Assembly: GCF_902459505.1 (NCBI RefSeq)
Contig: NC_047087.1
Coordinates: 262,258,674-262,322,673 of the forward strand
From: Geotrypetes seraphini
Lineage: Eukaryota > Chordata > Amphibia > Gymnophiona > Dermophiidae
Direction: 5' to 3'
Length of the DNA: 64,000 nt
Shown: positions 12,812-23,430 of the stretch, in pieces
How positions within the stretch are numbered: position 1 is the first letter of the stretch
How the letters are laid out: each line of letters starts with the position of its first letter
Made by a program: the position numbers and the translations under genes
The notes under the pieces: model-generated
The model's input: only the letters and a program-made list of their open reading frames with translations
The model's database searches: none
What the model was told of the DNA's origin: nothing

Positions 12812-12840
12812 CGGTAAGCTTTTATTATATAGGATAATGT

Positions 12841-12948
12841 TCATTTTTCTCTGTTATTACTTAATAAACAAATTGAACTAAAAGGGAAAGTCTTTAGTAA
12901 CTTCAAAAGAGAGTTGAAAACTGCTTTTTGTCCAAGCTTATGGAGGTA
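12841..12948 (+). mobile_element. Possible L2-type C-terminal scrap
   Basis: Between the two Helitrons a short stretch translates as GKVFSNFKRELKTAF, resembling the FKRxLKTxLF motif at the end of L2 ORF2. It is too short to be certain. Confidence 0.3.
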
Positions 12949-12971
12949 TCAATAATAATAAAAGGCTAAGC

Positions 12972-12981
12972 GCGCATGCGC
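12972..12981. promoter_or_regulatory. NRF-1-type palindrome at the Helitron 5' end
   Basis: GCGCATGCGC is the core of the NRF-1 consensus (YGCGCAYGCGCR). The same 10-mer occurs at 12802-12811 near the 5' end of the minus Helitron, and at 46196-46205 and 63011-63020 in DIRS ends. Whether it is bound is inference. Confidence 0.4.
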
Positions 12982-13462
12982 TTTTCAAAAATCGTGATTC
13001 CTGGTGGCGTGAGGTGTGCTTCTGTGTCACACCTCACGGCGTCTGTGCTAGCTGGAGGCGCGTGTTCCAGGGACTCCTCCCTTCCGCTGCTCTTCAAAGC
13101 GGCCTGTTGAGGGAGAGAGAGAGAGGGCGGGTCAGAGGTCGGAGTAACTCAGGGCAACGCCCCCTATTTCCTGGTGCCCGGGCTGCTGCTACTGGTGCTC
13201 CAGTCTCCCCGGTAACCACAGTAAGCAGAGCGAGAGAAATATCCCGGAGCGCTGCTGCTCAGGTACCGGGGAGGGGGCCGAGAGGGGGGTTGCACTAACC
13301 ACCGAAGCCCAGGATCGGCTGAACCGGGCAGCTGCAGGGTGCGGTCAGGGCTCGGTCTGTCTCGCTGACGGAGCTTCAGACCCTTGAGCAGCTTCACCTG
13401 CCTCCGCTTTCTCTTTTGGTTTGGTACTTCCCTCCCCCCCCCCCCGCCCGATATAACGTGCG

Positions 13463-13526
13463 ATGCTCAGCTTTGCGGATTTTCAACTGCAAGAAGTAAA
13501 AAGCGATTTCTATGAAATTCTGCCAG
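13463..13526 (+). pseudogene. Exon-like fragment in the Helitron (candidate captured first exon)
   Basis: Downstream of a CpG-rich block, an ATG opens a 21-codon stretch (MLSFADFQLQEVKSDFYEIL...) that runs to CCAG|GTACTG, a plausible splice donor. The combination of CpG-rich upstream DNA, ATG and donor looks like a promoter plus first coding exon of a host gene. I do not recognise the protein. The frame is short, so chance is a real alternative. Confidence 0.35.
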
Positions 13527-13919
13527 GTACTGCGACCCGGTTCTGCCACTGTTGCTAGACGGACCATTGCTTGGACCCAGCATAGCTGTTCCTGTGGAAA
13601 ACGAGCCTTTCCTTTGATTCTTGACCAGTCTGACGTTAGATTTTGCCGTTTTTAAGGCTCCGATGGTTTGAAAGGCTTCATGCGTTTAGCTAAGAGCCCA
13701 TGCAATAATAGTGCCCATCCGGAGATATACAATATATATTACCCATTTTACTCCAGTAATTGGACCTTTGCACCGGGTTTTGTACAGTATTTTTTGTGTG
13801 TGAATTCTTAAGCAAGTTTAACCTTCCTTCTTTTGCAAAGGCCATGGCATTGTGTCCCCACCCCCACCCCACACAAGTGCCCATCCGGAGATATACAATA
13901 TATGTTGTGGTCACCCCTG

Positions 13920-14000
13920 ATGGGCAGAGCCGCCATCAGATTTCGCTTCCCCGAAGTGCATTTCTCCATCGACTGGTCAGTAACTCAAACCGTGAACGAT
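13920..14000 (+). pseudogene. Second exon-like fragment in the Helitron
   Basis: A 27-codon frame starting MGRAAIRFRFPEVHFSIDW reaches GAT|GTAAGC, a consensus-like splice donor. It follows the second copy of a 26-bp duplication (13712-13737 and 13878-13903). It may come from the same captured locus as the fragment at 13463. No family is recognised, and chance cannot be excluded. Confidence 0.28.
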
Positions 14001-14603
14001 GTAAGCTAGAAATATCATCAATCATCATCAATCATTAATAATAAAAGGCTAAGCACGCATGGGCTTTTCAAAGATCGTGATTCCTGGTGGCGTGAGGTGT
14101 GCTTCTGTGTCACACCTCACGGCGCCTGCACTTGCTGGAAGCGCGTGTTCCAGGGACTCCTCCCTCCCGCTGCTCTTCAAAGTGGCCTGCTGAGGTTCGC
14201 CAGCCGCTGTAGCGAACCTCGCAGACTGCTCTCCACCTTCCTGATGCAATGTAAGAAACAAAAAAGAAAAAAAAGCAAATCCAGGTAGGCAAAGGCAGGA
14301 CGGAGGCTGCGATCGGCAGCGGCTGCTGCTACTCCTCCAGCCGCCTAGCTCCTCTCCGCCGGCCCCGTCCGGCAGCCCCCTCCACCCTGTCCTCTATGCT
14401 CCGGTGGCCCGCGCAGGAGAAGGAGCGGATGAAGCATGATCACAAGGGAGACCGTGCAAAGGGAAATGCAAGGGGGTTGAAAAAACGAAAGGTGGGACGG
14501 GAAGGGAAAAGGGAGGGGGGGAAGCCTAAAATTTTTAAAAAAACAACTTTATACAGGAAGAGGAGTCTCTAGCACCCGTTAATGTAACGGGCTTAAAGAC
14601 TAG

Positions 14604-15220
14604 TGTAGTATATTACAGTATGTGGAATTGCTGGGATTGGAGTTATGACTTGATGTTCTGGGATATAAACTGAGGAGGAGCAATCGTGATTATCTACATC
14701 TATTTTTGGGGTGGCCATAATGTTCTTTGTATTGTTTTGACCTGATCTTTGTGTGTGGATAGTTGCAGGGCTGTAGCAAGCTATGTGCGGGCAGTGCAGC
14801 TGCACAGTATGCCAGAGTCAGGGGTTCCAAAATTGTGTCCCATTAATTGCCTTCCCTGCTTGGTTGTATTGCAGTGAATGAGATAGGAGCTCTAAAGGGT
14901 GTGTCACACAGGGCACATTTCTGGTTTGGGACAGTCCTGGCTAGTTTTGTTTTTAATTATGTATGTGATAAGCTGTACTCTGCTTAGAATCATCAGTGAT
15001 GATGTGGAATAGAAATTTGCTAAATAAATGTTTTAGGGATTTTCCTGATATTTCAGGGGGAGAGGGGTTTCTTATTCAGGGGGGATTATACAAAAATTTT
15101 GATGACCTGACTTGAACTATTTGTTTTTATGTTGGCTGGCTATGTGTATTTGCTGTTGGCATTGCTTGTTCTTTGATCAGTTTCTGTGTTGTCATCAATA
15201 AAAATTGTTTACATTAACCT
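14604..15220. other. Noncoding DNA with a weak LINE/SINE tail
   Basis: There is no coding exon. About 14960-15030 resembles the 3' tail of an L2-like element or its SINE partner (AATAGAAATTTGCTAAATAAATG). The rest is unassigned. Confidence 0.35.
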
Positions 15221-15386
15221 CCTCTTCTATTAAACTGCGCTAGCAGTTTTTAGCACAGAGAGCTGTGCTGAATGGCCCGCGCTGCTCCCGATGCTCATAG
15301 GAACTCTATGAGCGTCAGGAACAGCACGAGCCATTCAGCGCGGCTCACCACGCTAAAAAACTGCTATCGCAGTTTAATAGAAGAGG
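15221..15386. mobile_element. MITE with ~35-bp terminal inverted repeats
   Basis: The ends CCTCTTCTATTAAACTGCG and CGCAGTTTAATAGAAGAGG are exact inverses, and the symmetry extends about 35 bp (TAGCAGTTTTTAGC against GCTAAAAAACTGCTA). The middle also folds on itself (GAACAGC... against ...GCTGCTCC-type sequence). It has no coding capacity. It resembles the elements at 15651, 39591, 41544 and 51147, which share YTTTTAYTAA-type ends. Confidence 0.75.
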
Positions 15387-15411
15387 TCCTAAATGTTATC
15401 ATGATGTAGAA

Positions 15412-16488
15412 CAGGGGTACCCACACTTTTTGGGCTTGTGAGCTAGTGAGCTACTTTTAAAATGACCAAGTGAAAATGATCTAAACAATAAAATTAAAAA
15501 AAAAACAACCCACAAAGCACACTGAAAGGCAGAGAAAATGTTAATTATCATTCATATTCTTGGTTTTTTTTTTCAAAGAGGTCAAGGTAGATGATTCTAA
15601 GCAATGTCACCTCAGTAACAACTATACAAAAATAGGCAAATATATCCCATCCCTACTAAACCATGATAGCAGTTTTTAGCGCAGGGAGCTGCGCTGAATA
15701 CCCTGTGCTGCTCTTGACGCTCCCTGAGCTAAAAACCGCTATTGCAGTTTAGTAAAAGGGAGTCATAGTGCAAAATATAGACAGCAGATATAAATTCTCA
15801 AAATGGACACATTTTGATCACTGAACTAAAAATAAAATCATTTTTCCTACCTTTGTTGTCTGATGATTTCATGAGTCTCTGGTTGCACTTTCTTCTTCTG
15901 ATTGTGCATCCAATATTTCTTCCCTTCTTTCAGCCTCCTGTATGCTTCCTCTCCTCCAGACTTTTCTCTCCCCCAACTTTTTCTTTCTGTCTCCCTGCCT
16001 CTCTTTCTTTTTGTTTCCCTTCTTTCTATGTCTCCCTGCCCCCCCTTCTTTCTGTCTCCTTGCCTGCCTGCCCCCTTTCTTTCTTTCCCCTGCCCTTCCC
16101 CAAGCTACTAGGTTTGCCGCTGCTGCCATCGGGGAACAGGTCCTCAAGCCACCGCCGCCCCAAGCTCTCCCTGTAGAAGTGTCGCGCTCACCAGCATTCC
16201 GCTCCCCGACGTGAAGTTCTGGGCCAGCCAGGCACCGATTAGCTGGCCCAGAACTTCCTTTCAGACATCAGAATTGACATTGGGGACTGGAATGCTGATC
16301 AGCGCAACACTTCTGCAGGGAGAGCTTGGGGCAGCAGTGGGAGACATCAGGGAGAGGAAGACCGGTTGGCCCGGTAGATCGGGACGGCAACACAAGTCTA
16401 TCACGGAGCCCGGGATGGGCTCAGCGATCAACTCACATTGCCTTCCCAATCTACCGGTCGATCGCGATTGACGTATTGGGCACCCCTG
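15412..16488. mobile_element. Non-autonomous hAT copy with perfect 8-bp duplication
   Basis: The termini are CAGGGGTACCCACAC and GTATTGGGCACCCCTG, flanked by the identical 8-mer ATGTAGAA on both sides (15404-15411 and 16489-16496), the hAT signature. It is 1077 bp with no transposase frame. It carries a nested fold-back MITE at 15651-15760 and a pyrimidine-rich part at about 15900-16100. The intact target duplication suggests modest age. Confidence 0.85.
15651..15760. mobile_element. Fold-back MITE inside the hAT copy
   Basis: CCCTACTAAACC...GCAGTTTTTAGCGCAGGGA at the left is mirrored by TCCCTGAGCTAAAAACCGC...GTTTAGTAAAAGGG at the right. It is the same general family as the MITE at 15221 and is nested in the hAT element, so younger than it. 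Confidence 0.7.
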
Positions 16489-16496
16489 ATGTAGAA

Positions 16497-16933
16497 CATA
16501 GGAGCCAACTTTTTTAAATGATTAGGGATGCTAAACTCAATGGAAATTACTCTTCCTGGACACTGTTAAAGAGTTTGCTGAATATTGGGGGTGCTCAAGC
16601 ATCCACAAAACTGGCTCCTATAATGCAGAAGAACATGTGTTGGCCAAATCCAGCCCACTGAGGACACAATTTTAAAATATGTGAACTTACGGCAAACCAA
16701 ATAGTGGCATAGTTAGGGCTCCAGTGCCAGCATTTACATATCCACCCTCAAAACACACTGTATGGCAAAATACCCATGATTTTAGTTGTTTTGTTTTAAC
16801 TTTCAGCCCTCCCCAGTCAGTATACTACTGGAAACAAAACATATAAGATGGTTATCAGAAAATTCTTGTCTAACTTATACAAAAGTTCACCTGCAATTTG
16901 GCAGGGCTAAATTAAATGTCACCAATATCTACA
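16497..16933. other. Unassigned noncoding DNA
   Basis: No coding, tandem or inverted structure is visible between the hAT copy and the L1 tail. Confidence 0.4.
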
Positions 16934-18060
16934 AGTTTTTTAAAATATATTCTTTATTAAAGTAATTTCACAATCCAAAAATATTAAAAAGTTGTTTTGG
17001 GGGGCGTTTTTTTTTTTTTTACAAAATTAACCATCAAATATACAATTATAAATATAATAAAACTTTATTTATTTCTCCAAATGCACTATCAGTCATAACC
17101 CATAACTATAATATCAGAAATCCTCAAATCCCCATCCCACCAACCATCTAGAGAAGTCAGGAGGTGACTCCTTTCAAATCAATTCTAATCTATTTCTGAG
17201 ATAGCAGATTCTTCCCAAGATTTATATTTAGGACCATATTTTTTGAAAAACAGATAACTGATTTCTTCGTATGGCAATTAGCGTAGACATGTTATATACA
17301 AATTTTATCTTATCTTGTACTATCTTAATCGATGGCAATTATTTTTTCTTCCAATATGCAGCTAATACCATATGAGCTGCTGTCATTACTAGTCCAATCC
17401 ATTTCCTATGATGGACTAGTATTATTGTTATAGCCATATTAAGCAGAGTTCCTTAGTCTTATATACCTGATACCCCAACACCTCAAATATAAATCTCATT
17501 ATCTGATCCCCAAAAATTTGTGCCTTAGGGCAATTCCACCAAATATGAATGAAAGTACCTTGGGAGCCACAAAGTCTCCAACATTGATCTGTACCCTTTT
17601 CAAATATAGATTTTAAATGTACAGGAGTATAATACCCTTTATATAGCATTTTATAAGCATTCCCCACCATATTACTAGAAATGGATACACACAATAGAAA
17701 ACTCAATTGCTTATTCCAATTACTTTGTTCATAGGATTTTCCAAGAGTCTCCTCCCAAGCTGTTTTTATATTTAGTAGGAAGTAGGACAGTTTGAATAAT
17801 AGCATTATAGAGACGAGTAATTGTTCCCCACATAAATGCCTTCTCTAATAGAGTAGATGTTTGCTTTAGTTTTTGTAATACTCTCTTATGATAGAGATCT
17901 TTTAATTGTCTATATTGAAATAAATCTCGGTCTTATCAATCCGTATTCTAACTTCAGAGAAGCGAATGAAATTAAATTCCCATCCTTTATTAATTGGCCT
18001 AAAGTTCTCAGACCTTGTCTGTCCCAGTGACAGAAGGCCTTAATTATTTTTCCAGGTACA

Positions 18061-20068
18061 AACATAGAACATAGAAATTGACGGCAGAAAAGGGCCATAG
18101 CCCATCGAGTCTGCCCATACCAATGACCCACTCCCTGATTCTTACTCCCCTATAGATCCCACATGAATATCCCATTTTCTCTTAAAATCTGACACGTTGC
18201 TGGCCTCAATCACCCGCTGAGGCAGCTCGTTCCAATGATCGACCACCCTTTCGGTGAAGAAGTACTTCCTAGCATCACCTTGAAATTTCCCTCCCCTGAT
18301 TTTCAGCGAGTGTCCTCTGGTTACCGAGGGCCCTGTAAGACTGAAGATATCATCTTTCACCTCTATACGCCCCATGATATACTTAAAGGTCTCAATCATG
18401 TCCCCCCTCTCTCTTCGCTCCTCCAGTGAGTACATCCGCAGTTTTTTTAACCTTTCTTCATACGTGAGATCCCTGAGCCCCTGGTAGCCATTCGCTGAAC
18501 CGACTCAATTCTCAACACATCTTTTCGGTAGTGTGGTCTCCAGAATTGAACACAATACTCGAGATGAGGTCTCACCATGGATCTGTACAGTGGCATTATG
18601 ACTTCAGGTTTTCTGCTGACAAAACCCCTACAGATACAGCCCATCATTTGTCTTGCCTTGGACGAAGCCTTCTCTACTTGATTGGCAGCCTTCATATCAT
18701 CGCTAATGATCACTCCTAAATCACGTTCCACCGTGGTCCTGGACAAGGTTTCACCATTTAGTGTGTAAGTTCTGTGTGGATTTTTTTTTCCTAGGTGCAT
18801 TACTTTACATTTTTTAGCATTGAAGCCTAGCTGCCAAGTTGATGACCACTGTTCCAGCTGTCTTAGGTCCTGCGTCATAAAGTCAGGCACACTGCTTTTG
18901 CCAACTATGTTGCATAGTTTGGCATCGTCGGCAAACAGTGACACTTTTCCTCTAAGCCCTTGGGTCAAATCTCCTATGAATAAATTGAATAGAATCGGCC
19001 CTAAGACGGAGCCCTGAGGTACTCCACTCATCACTGCTGACGTTTTGGAGGGGGTACCGTTTACCATCACCCTTTGAAGCCTACCATCTAGCCAATCCCT
19101 TACCCATGTAGTGAATGTATCCCCTAATCCCATCGATTTTAGTTTGTTCAATAGCCTGCGGTGTGGGACGCTATCAAAAGCTTTGCTGAAGTCCAAATAT
19201 ATCACGTCCAGGGACTCACCGGCATCCAGATGACTGGTCACCCAATCAAAGAAGTCAATCAGATTAGATTGGCAGGACCTTCCCCTGGTAAATCCGTGTT
19301 GATGTGGATCACGTAAATTTTCTTCGTCTAGAATTTTGTCAAGTTCCTGTTTGATCAGTGTTTCCATGAGTTTGCACACTATAGATGTAAGACTCACCGG
19401 TCTGTAATTTCCTGTCTCTGTTCTGCAGCCCTTTTTGTGGAGTGGAATTACGTTAGCTGTTTTCCAGTCTAGGGGTACTTTTCCCATGCGCATGGAAAGA
19501 TTGAAGAGTACGGATAGTGGTTCAGCCAGAACTTCACTCAGCTCTCTGAGTACCCTGGGGTATAGATTGTCTGGTCCCATGGCTTTGTCTACTTTGAGTC
19601 TTGAAAGTTTGTGGTAGACGCTACTGGGTGTAAACTCGTAATCACGAAACAGGTCATTTTGGCTGTCTCCTATTTGTAGTTGTGGACCATCTCCCGGTGC
19701 TTCACAGGTGAATACCGAGCAGAAGTATTCGTTTAGCAGTTCTGCCTTGGTAGTATCAGATTCTGCGTAGTTTCCATCTGATTGCCTAAGGCGTTCTATT
19801 CCATTTTTGTTTCTCTTCCTGTCGCTAATGTACCTAAAGAAGGATTTGTCCCCTTTTTTAATGTTCCGTGCTAGATCTTCCTCTGTTCGAAGTTTGGCTT
19901 CCCTGACTGCCTTTTTGATAGCCTTAGATCTGGTCAGATAGTCTTCTTTTGCCTCCCTTTTCCCAAGATGTTTGTAGGTGATAAATGTTTCTTTTTTCTT
20001 TTTAATGAGGTCCGAAATTTCCTTGTTGAACCATTGTGGTTTTTTGTTTCTCCGGCGTTTGCTTACTG
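18061..20068 (-). mobile_element. CR1-clade LINE (subfamily 1), 544-codon frame
   Basis: The minus-strand frame starting at 20081 runs to 18447. It reads the linker after the endonuclease (KKPQWFNKEISDLIKKKKE), then RT with NYRPVSLTSIVCKLMETL, a YLDFSKAFDSVPHRRL block, GVPQGSVLGPILFNLF, the catalytic FADDAKL motif and RPHLEYCVQFWRPHY. Near 18480 a deletion of about 10 bp, seen against the related copy at 8300, shifts the frame. The true C-terminus continues in 18142-18435. The 3' tail is AACATAGAAC at about 18061. The endonuclease is missing (5'-truncated). It sits in the minus-strand L1. It is the longest LINE frame in the window. Confidence 0.9.
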
Positions 20069-20243
20069 CAGGGGTGTCCAATGTCGGTCCTCGAGGGCCG
20101 CAGTCCAGTCGGGTTTTCAGGATTTCCCCAATGAATATGCATGAGATCTATTTGCATGCACTGCTTTCAATGCATATTCATTGGGGAAATCCTGAAAACC
20201 CGACTGGACTGCGGCCCTCGAGGACCGACATTGGACACCCCTG
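20069..20243. mobile_element. 175-bp hAT fold-back MITE
   Basis: The ends CAGGGGTGTCCAATGTCGG and CCGACATTGGACACCCCTG are perfect inverses. The arms extend about 75 bp, around a short centre near 20155. The 8-bp target duplication GCTTACTG flanks it (20061-20068, 20244-20251). It has no coding capacity. It sits at the 5' edge of a CR1 copy. Confidence 0.93.
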
Positions 20244-21464
20244 GCTTACTGTTTTTACGTATCTTGTAGCTGCTTCATATAAAAAGTTTTGAGATTCCAT
20301 CAACTTAGTTTGAAGCTTAATCCATAATGTTAATTTATGCTGTATAATAGGATTATCATTAAAGGCTAACTTTTTCAAGGATTCAATAGGTAACCATGGA
20401 ATTACCCAAAGAGGAATTTCCTCTTAACAGATTTTGCTCCAAATTTACCCAGCCCTTATCAATCTCACATTTCCAACTAATCAAATATTGCAATTGGGCC
20501 ACTTGGTAATATGATAAAAAATGGGGAACCGCCATTCCACCAAATTTCTTTGATTGGTATAACATATTACGTTGTACCCTTGGATGTCTATTATTCCAAA
20601 TATAAGTAAAAAAAAATTTTCTAATCCTTTAAAAAAGAAAAATGTTATTTGTATCGGAATTGCAGAGAACAAATAGAGTAATTTGGGGAGAACAATCATT
20701 TTATTAGAATGTATTCTACCTAAGTATGAGATATTTAAGTGTTTCCATCTATTTAACTCATCCATAATCTTTGTAAGTAGCTCTGGAAAATTAGCTGAAC
20801 ACAAATCAGATAGTGTTCTAGTTATATTTACCCCCAAATATCACAAATGGTGATCTGCCCATTTAAAGGGGAATTTCTCCCTTATATATAATTTTTCCCT
20901 CTCATTTAAAGATAGATCTAAAATCTCAGATTTATTTGCATTGATTTTAAATCCTGAAATCTGGGCAAAGAGATCCAGAATCTTCATTACTGCTGTCAGA
21001 GACTCTACCGGGTTAGCCAAGGTAAAAAGAACATCAGCAGCAAATAATAATATTCTTTGCTCCACTCAGCCACATTTAATACCTTGACTTTCAGGATGTT
21101 GACGAACTAACTGAGCCAATGGTTCCATGTCTATAGAAAAAAGTATCAGAGATAGGGCACAACTTTGGCACGTCCCTCGTTCCAATTGGAAAGTTCCTGA
21201 ATATGATCCATTAATCCTTAAACAAGCAAGGGGTGCCAGATAAAGTACATGTACCAAAGTCATAAAAGTTCCCATAAAGCCCATTTTTTCTAGTAGCTTG
21301 AATAGATAGGGCCAATAGATCCTATCAAAAGCCTTCTTGGCATCTATCCTAAGATCAGGGCTGACTCTCCTGAATGTTGTACTTTCCATAATAAATGGCA
21401 TCCCTTTGATTATCATCAAAGGTTCGTCTACCTCTTATAAACTCTGCTTGGTCATCTTTTACCA

Positions 21465-23430
21465 GTTACATAGTAATATAGTAGATGACGGCAGATAAAG
21501 ACCTGAATGGTCCATCTAGTCTGCCCAACCTGATTCAATCTAAAAATTTGTTGGGGTTTTTTTTTCCCTTCTTCTTAGCTATTTCTGGGCAAGAAGCCAA
21601 AGCTCTGCCCAGTACTATTCCTAGGTTCCAACTACTGAAGTCTCTGTCAAAGCTCACTCCAGTCCATCTACACCCTCCCAGCCATTGAAGCCCTCCCCAG
21701 TGCATCCTCCACCAAACGGCCATATACAGACACAGACCGTGCAAGTCTGCCCAGTATTGCCCTTAGTTCTTCAATCATTTTGATTCTAGATCCTCTGTGT
21801 TCAACCCATGCTTTTTTGAGCTCCGTCACTGTTTTCCTCTCCACCACCTCTCTCGGGAGCGCATTTCAGGCATCCACTACCCTCTCCGTAAAGAAGAATT
21901 TCCTTACATTGCTCTTGAGTCTCCCACCCCTCAACCTCAAATTATGTCCTCTGGTTTTACCATTTTCCTTTCTCTGGAAAATATTTTGTTCCACATCAAT
22001 ATCTTTCAAGTATTTGAATGTCTGAATCATATCCCCCCCCCCACCCCCCATCCCTCCTTTCCACTAAGGTATACATATTCAGGGCTTCTTGTCACAACCC
22101 TCCTATCATTTGTTGCCCTCCTCTGGACCACTTCACTTTTTGTGTCCTTCGCCAGATATGGTCTCCAAAACTGAACACAATACTTCAAGTGGGGCCTCAC
22201 CAATGACTTGTACAGGGGCATCAACACCTTTGTTCTTCTACTGGTTACGCCTCTCTTTATACAGCCCAGCATCCTTCTGGTAGCAGCCATGGCCTTTTCG
22301 CACTGTTTTTTCGCCTTTAGATCTTTGGACACTATCACCCCAAGGTCTCTCTCCCCTTCCGTGCATAACGGCCTCTCCCCTCCCAGCTCCTTCCGATTAT
22401 TAATCCCCAAATGCATTACTCTGCATTTCTTTGCATTGCATTTTAGTTGCCAGATATTAGACTTTTGTAGATCCTTTTTCATATTTTCCATACCCTCCTT
22501 GGTGTCTACTCTGTTACAAATCTTGGTATCATCCGCAAAAAGGCAAACTTTTCCTTCTAACCCTTCAGCAATGTCACTCAAACATATTGAACAGGATTGG
22601 CCCCAGCACCGAACCCTGAGGGACTCCACTACTCGCCTTTCCTTCCTTCTAGCGACTTCCATTAACCACCACCCTCTGGCGTCTGTCCGTCAACCGGTTT
22701 CTAATCCAGTTCTCCACTTTGGGTCCTAACTTCAGCCCTTCAAGTTTGTTCAAGAGCCTATGATGAACTATATCCAATGCTTTGCTGAAATCTAAGTAAA
22801 TTACATCTAGCATATGTCCTTGATCCAGTTCTCTGGTCACCCAATCAAAAAATTCAATCAAGTTCGTTTGACAAGATTTACCTTTAGTAAAGCCATGTTG
22901 CCTAGGATCCTGTAACCCATTAGATCAGGAGTGTCCAACCCTTTTGGCTTCCCTGGGCCGCATTGGCCGAAAAAAATGCTTCTGGTGCTGCACAAACATG
23001 CAAACGCTGCAGCAAGACAGAGGAGGGAGCTGGCAAGACGGTAAACACCCGGGGCAGCAGAGGAAAACACTACATCGCCCTCGACCGCACAAAATACTTC
23101 ACGGGGCCACCTGCGGCCCTTGGGCCGCAGGTTGGACATCCTTGTATTAGATTATAGGAAGTTCACTATTCTTTTTTTCAGCAACACTTCCATTATTTTT
23201 CCAACAACCGAAGTGAGGCTTACCAGCTTGTAGTTTCCCACTTCATCCCTGTGACCACTATTGTGAATAGGGACCACATCCGCTGTTCTCCAGTCCCCAG
23301 GAACCACTCCTGTCTCCAGAGATTTGTTGAACAAGTCTTTAATAGGACCCTCCAGAACCTCTCTGAGCTCCCACAGTATCCTGAGATGGATCCCATCCAG
23401 TCCCATCGCTTTGTCCACCTTCAGTTTTCA
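21465..23430 (-). mobile_element. CR1-clade LINE (subfamily 2) inside the L1
   Basis: Minus-strand frames at 23152-23418 (MGLDGIHLRILWELREVLEG, GDWRTADVVPIHNSG), 22649-22861 (DVIYLDFSKALDIVHHRLL) and 22027-22662 (FADDTKICN, PLYKSLVRPHLKYCVQFWRPYL) give the RT in order. The 3' end lies near 21465 (TAGATGACGGCAGATAAAG on the plus strand). It is broken by several frameshifts and by the hAT MITE at 22926-23144. L1 sequence flanks both sides. Confidence 0.85.
22926..23144. mobile_element. 219-bp hAT MITE in the CR1 copy
   Basis: The ends CAGGAGTGTCCAACC and GGTTGGACATCCTTG are inverted repeats with two mismatches. Flanks CATTAGAT (22918-22925) and TATTAGAT (23145-23152) match at 7 of 8 positions, as for an aged hAT target duplication. 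It has no coding capacity. Confidence 0.85.

Larger units (their letters stand above)
12010..12834 (-). mobile_element. Helitron, non-autonomous, minus strand
   Basis: The right end read on the minus strand begins TCCTATATAATAAAAG, a typical Helitron 5' end, and is preceded by A. The left end reads TCTAGCACC...GACTAA followed by T, matching the CTRR terminus and A/T insertion rule, and resembles the 3' end of the Helitron at 14603. The 3' hairpin is decayed. There is no Rep/helicase coding sequence. The left half holds roughly 100-bp tandem units of CCCC/TCTC-rich DNA (about 12100-12380). Confidence 0.68.
12949..14603 (+). mobile_element. Helitron pair carrying captured CpG-rich DNA
   Basis: It starts with A|TC at 12949, followed by AATAATAATAAAAGGCTAAG. 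It ends with a CCCGTTA/TAACGGG hairpin (14573-14592) and GACTAG|T at 14603, the standard Helitron CTRR end before T. A second 5' end with the same start lies at 14032, and about 160 bp after each start is repeated (about 12955-13115 and 14038-14200). So either a second Helitron inserted at or next to the first, or the element is chimeric. Between the two starts lies DNA unlike a Helitron: a CpG-rich block and short exon-like frames. There is no Rep/helicase frame, so it is non-autonomous. Confidence 0.75.

Noticed and set aside
18531-19617. Plus-strand frames across the CR1 copies (also at 8089-8382 and 53568-54203)
   Set aside because: Antisense shadows of the RT frames on the minus strand.
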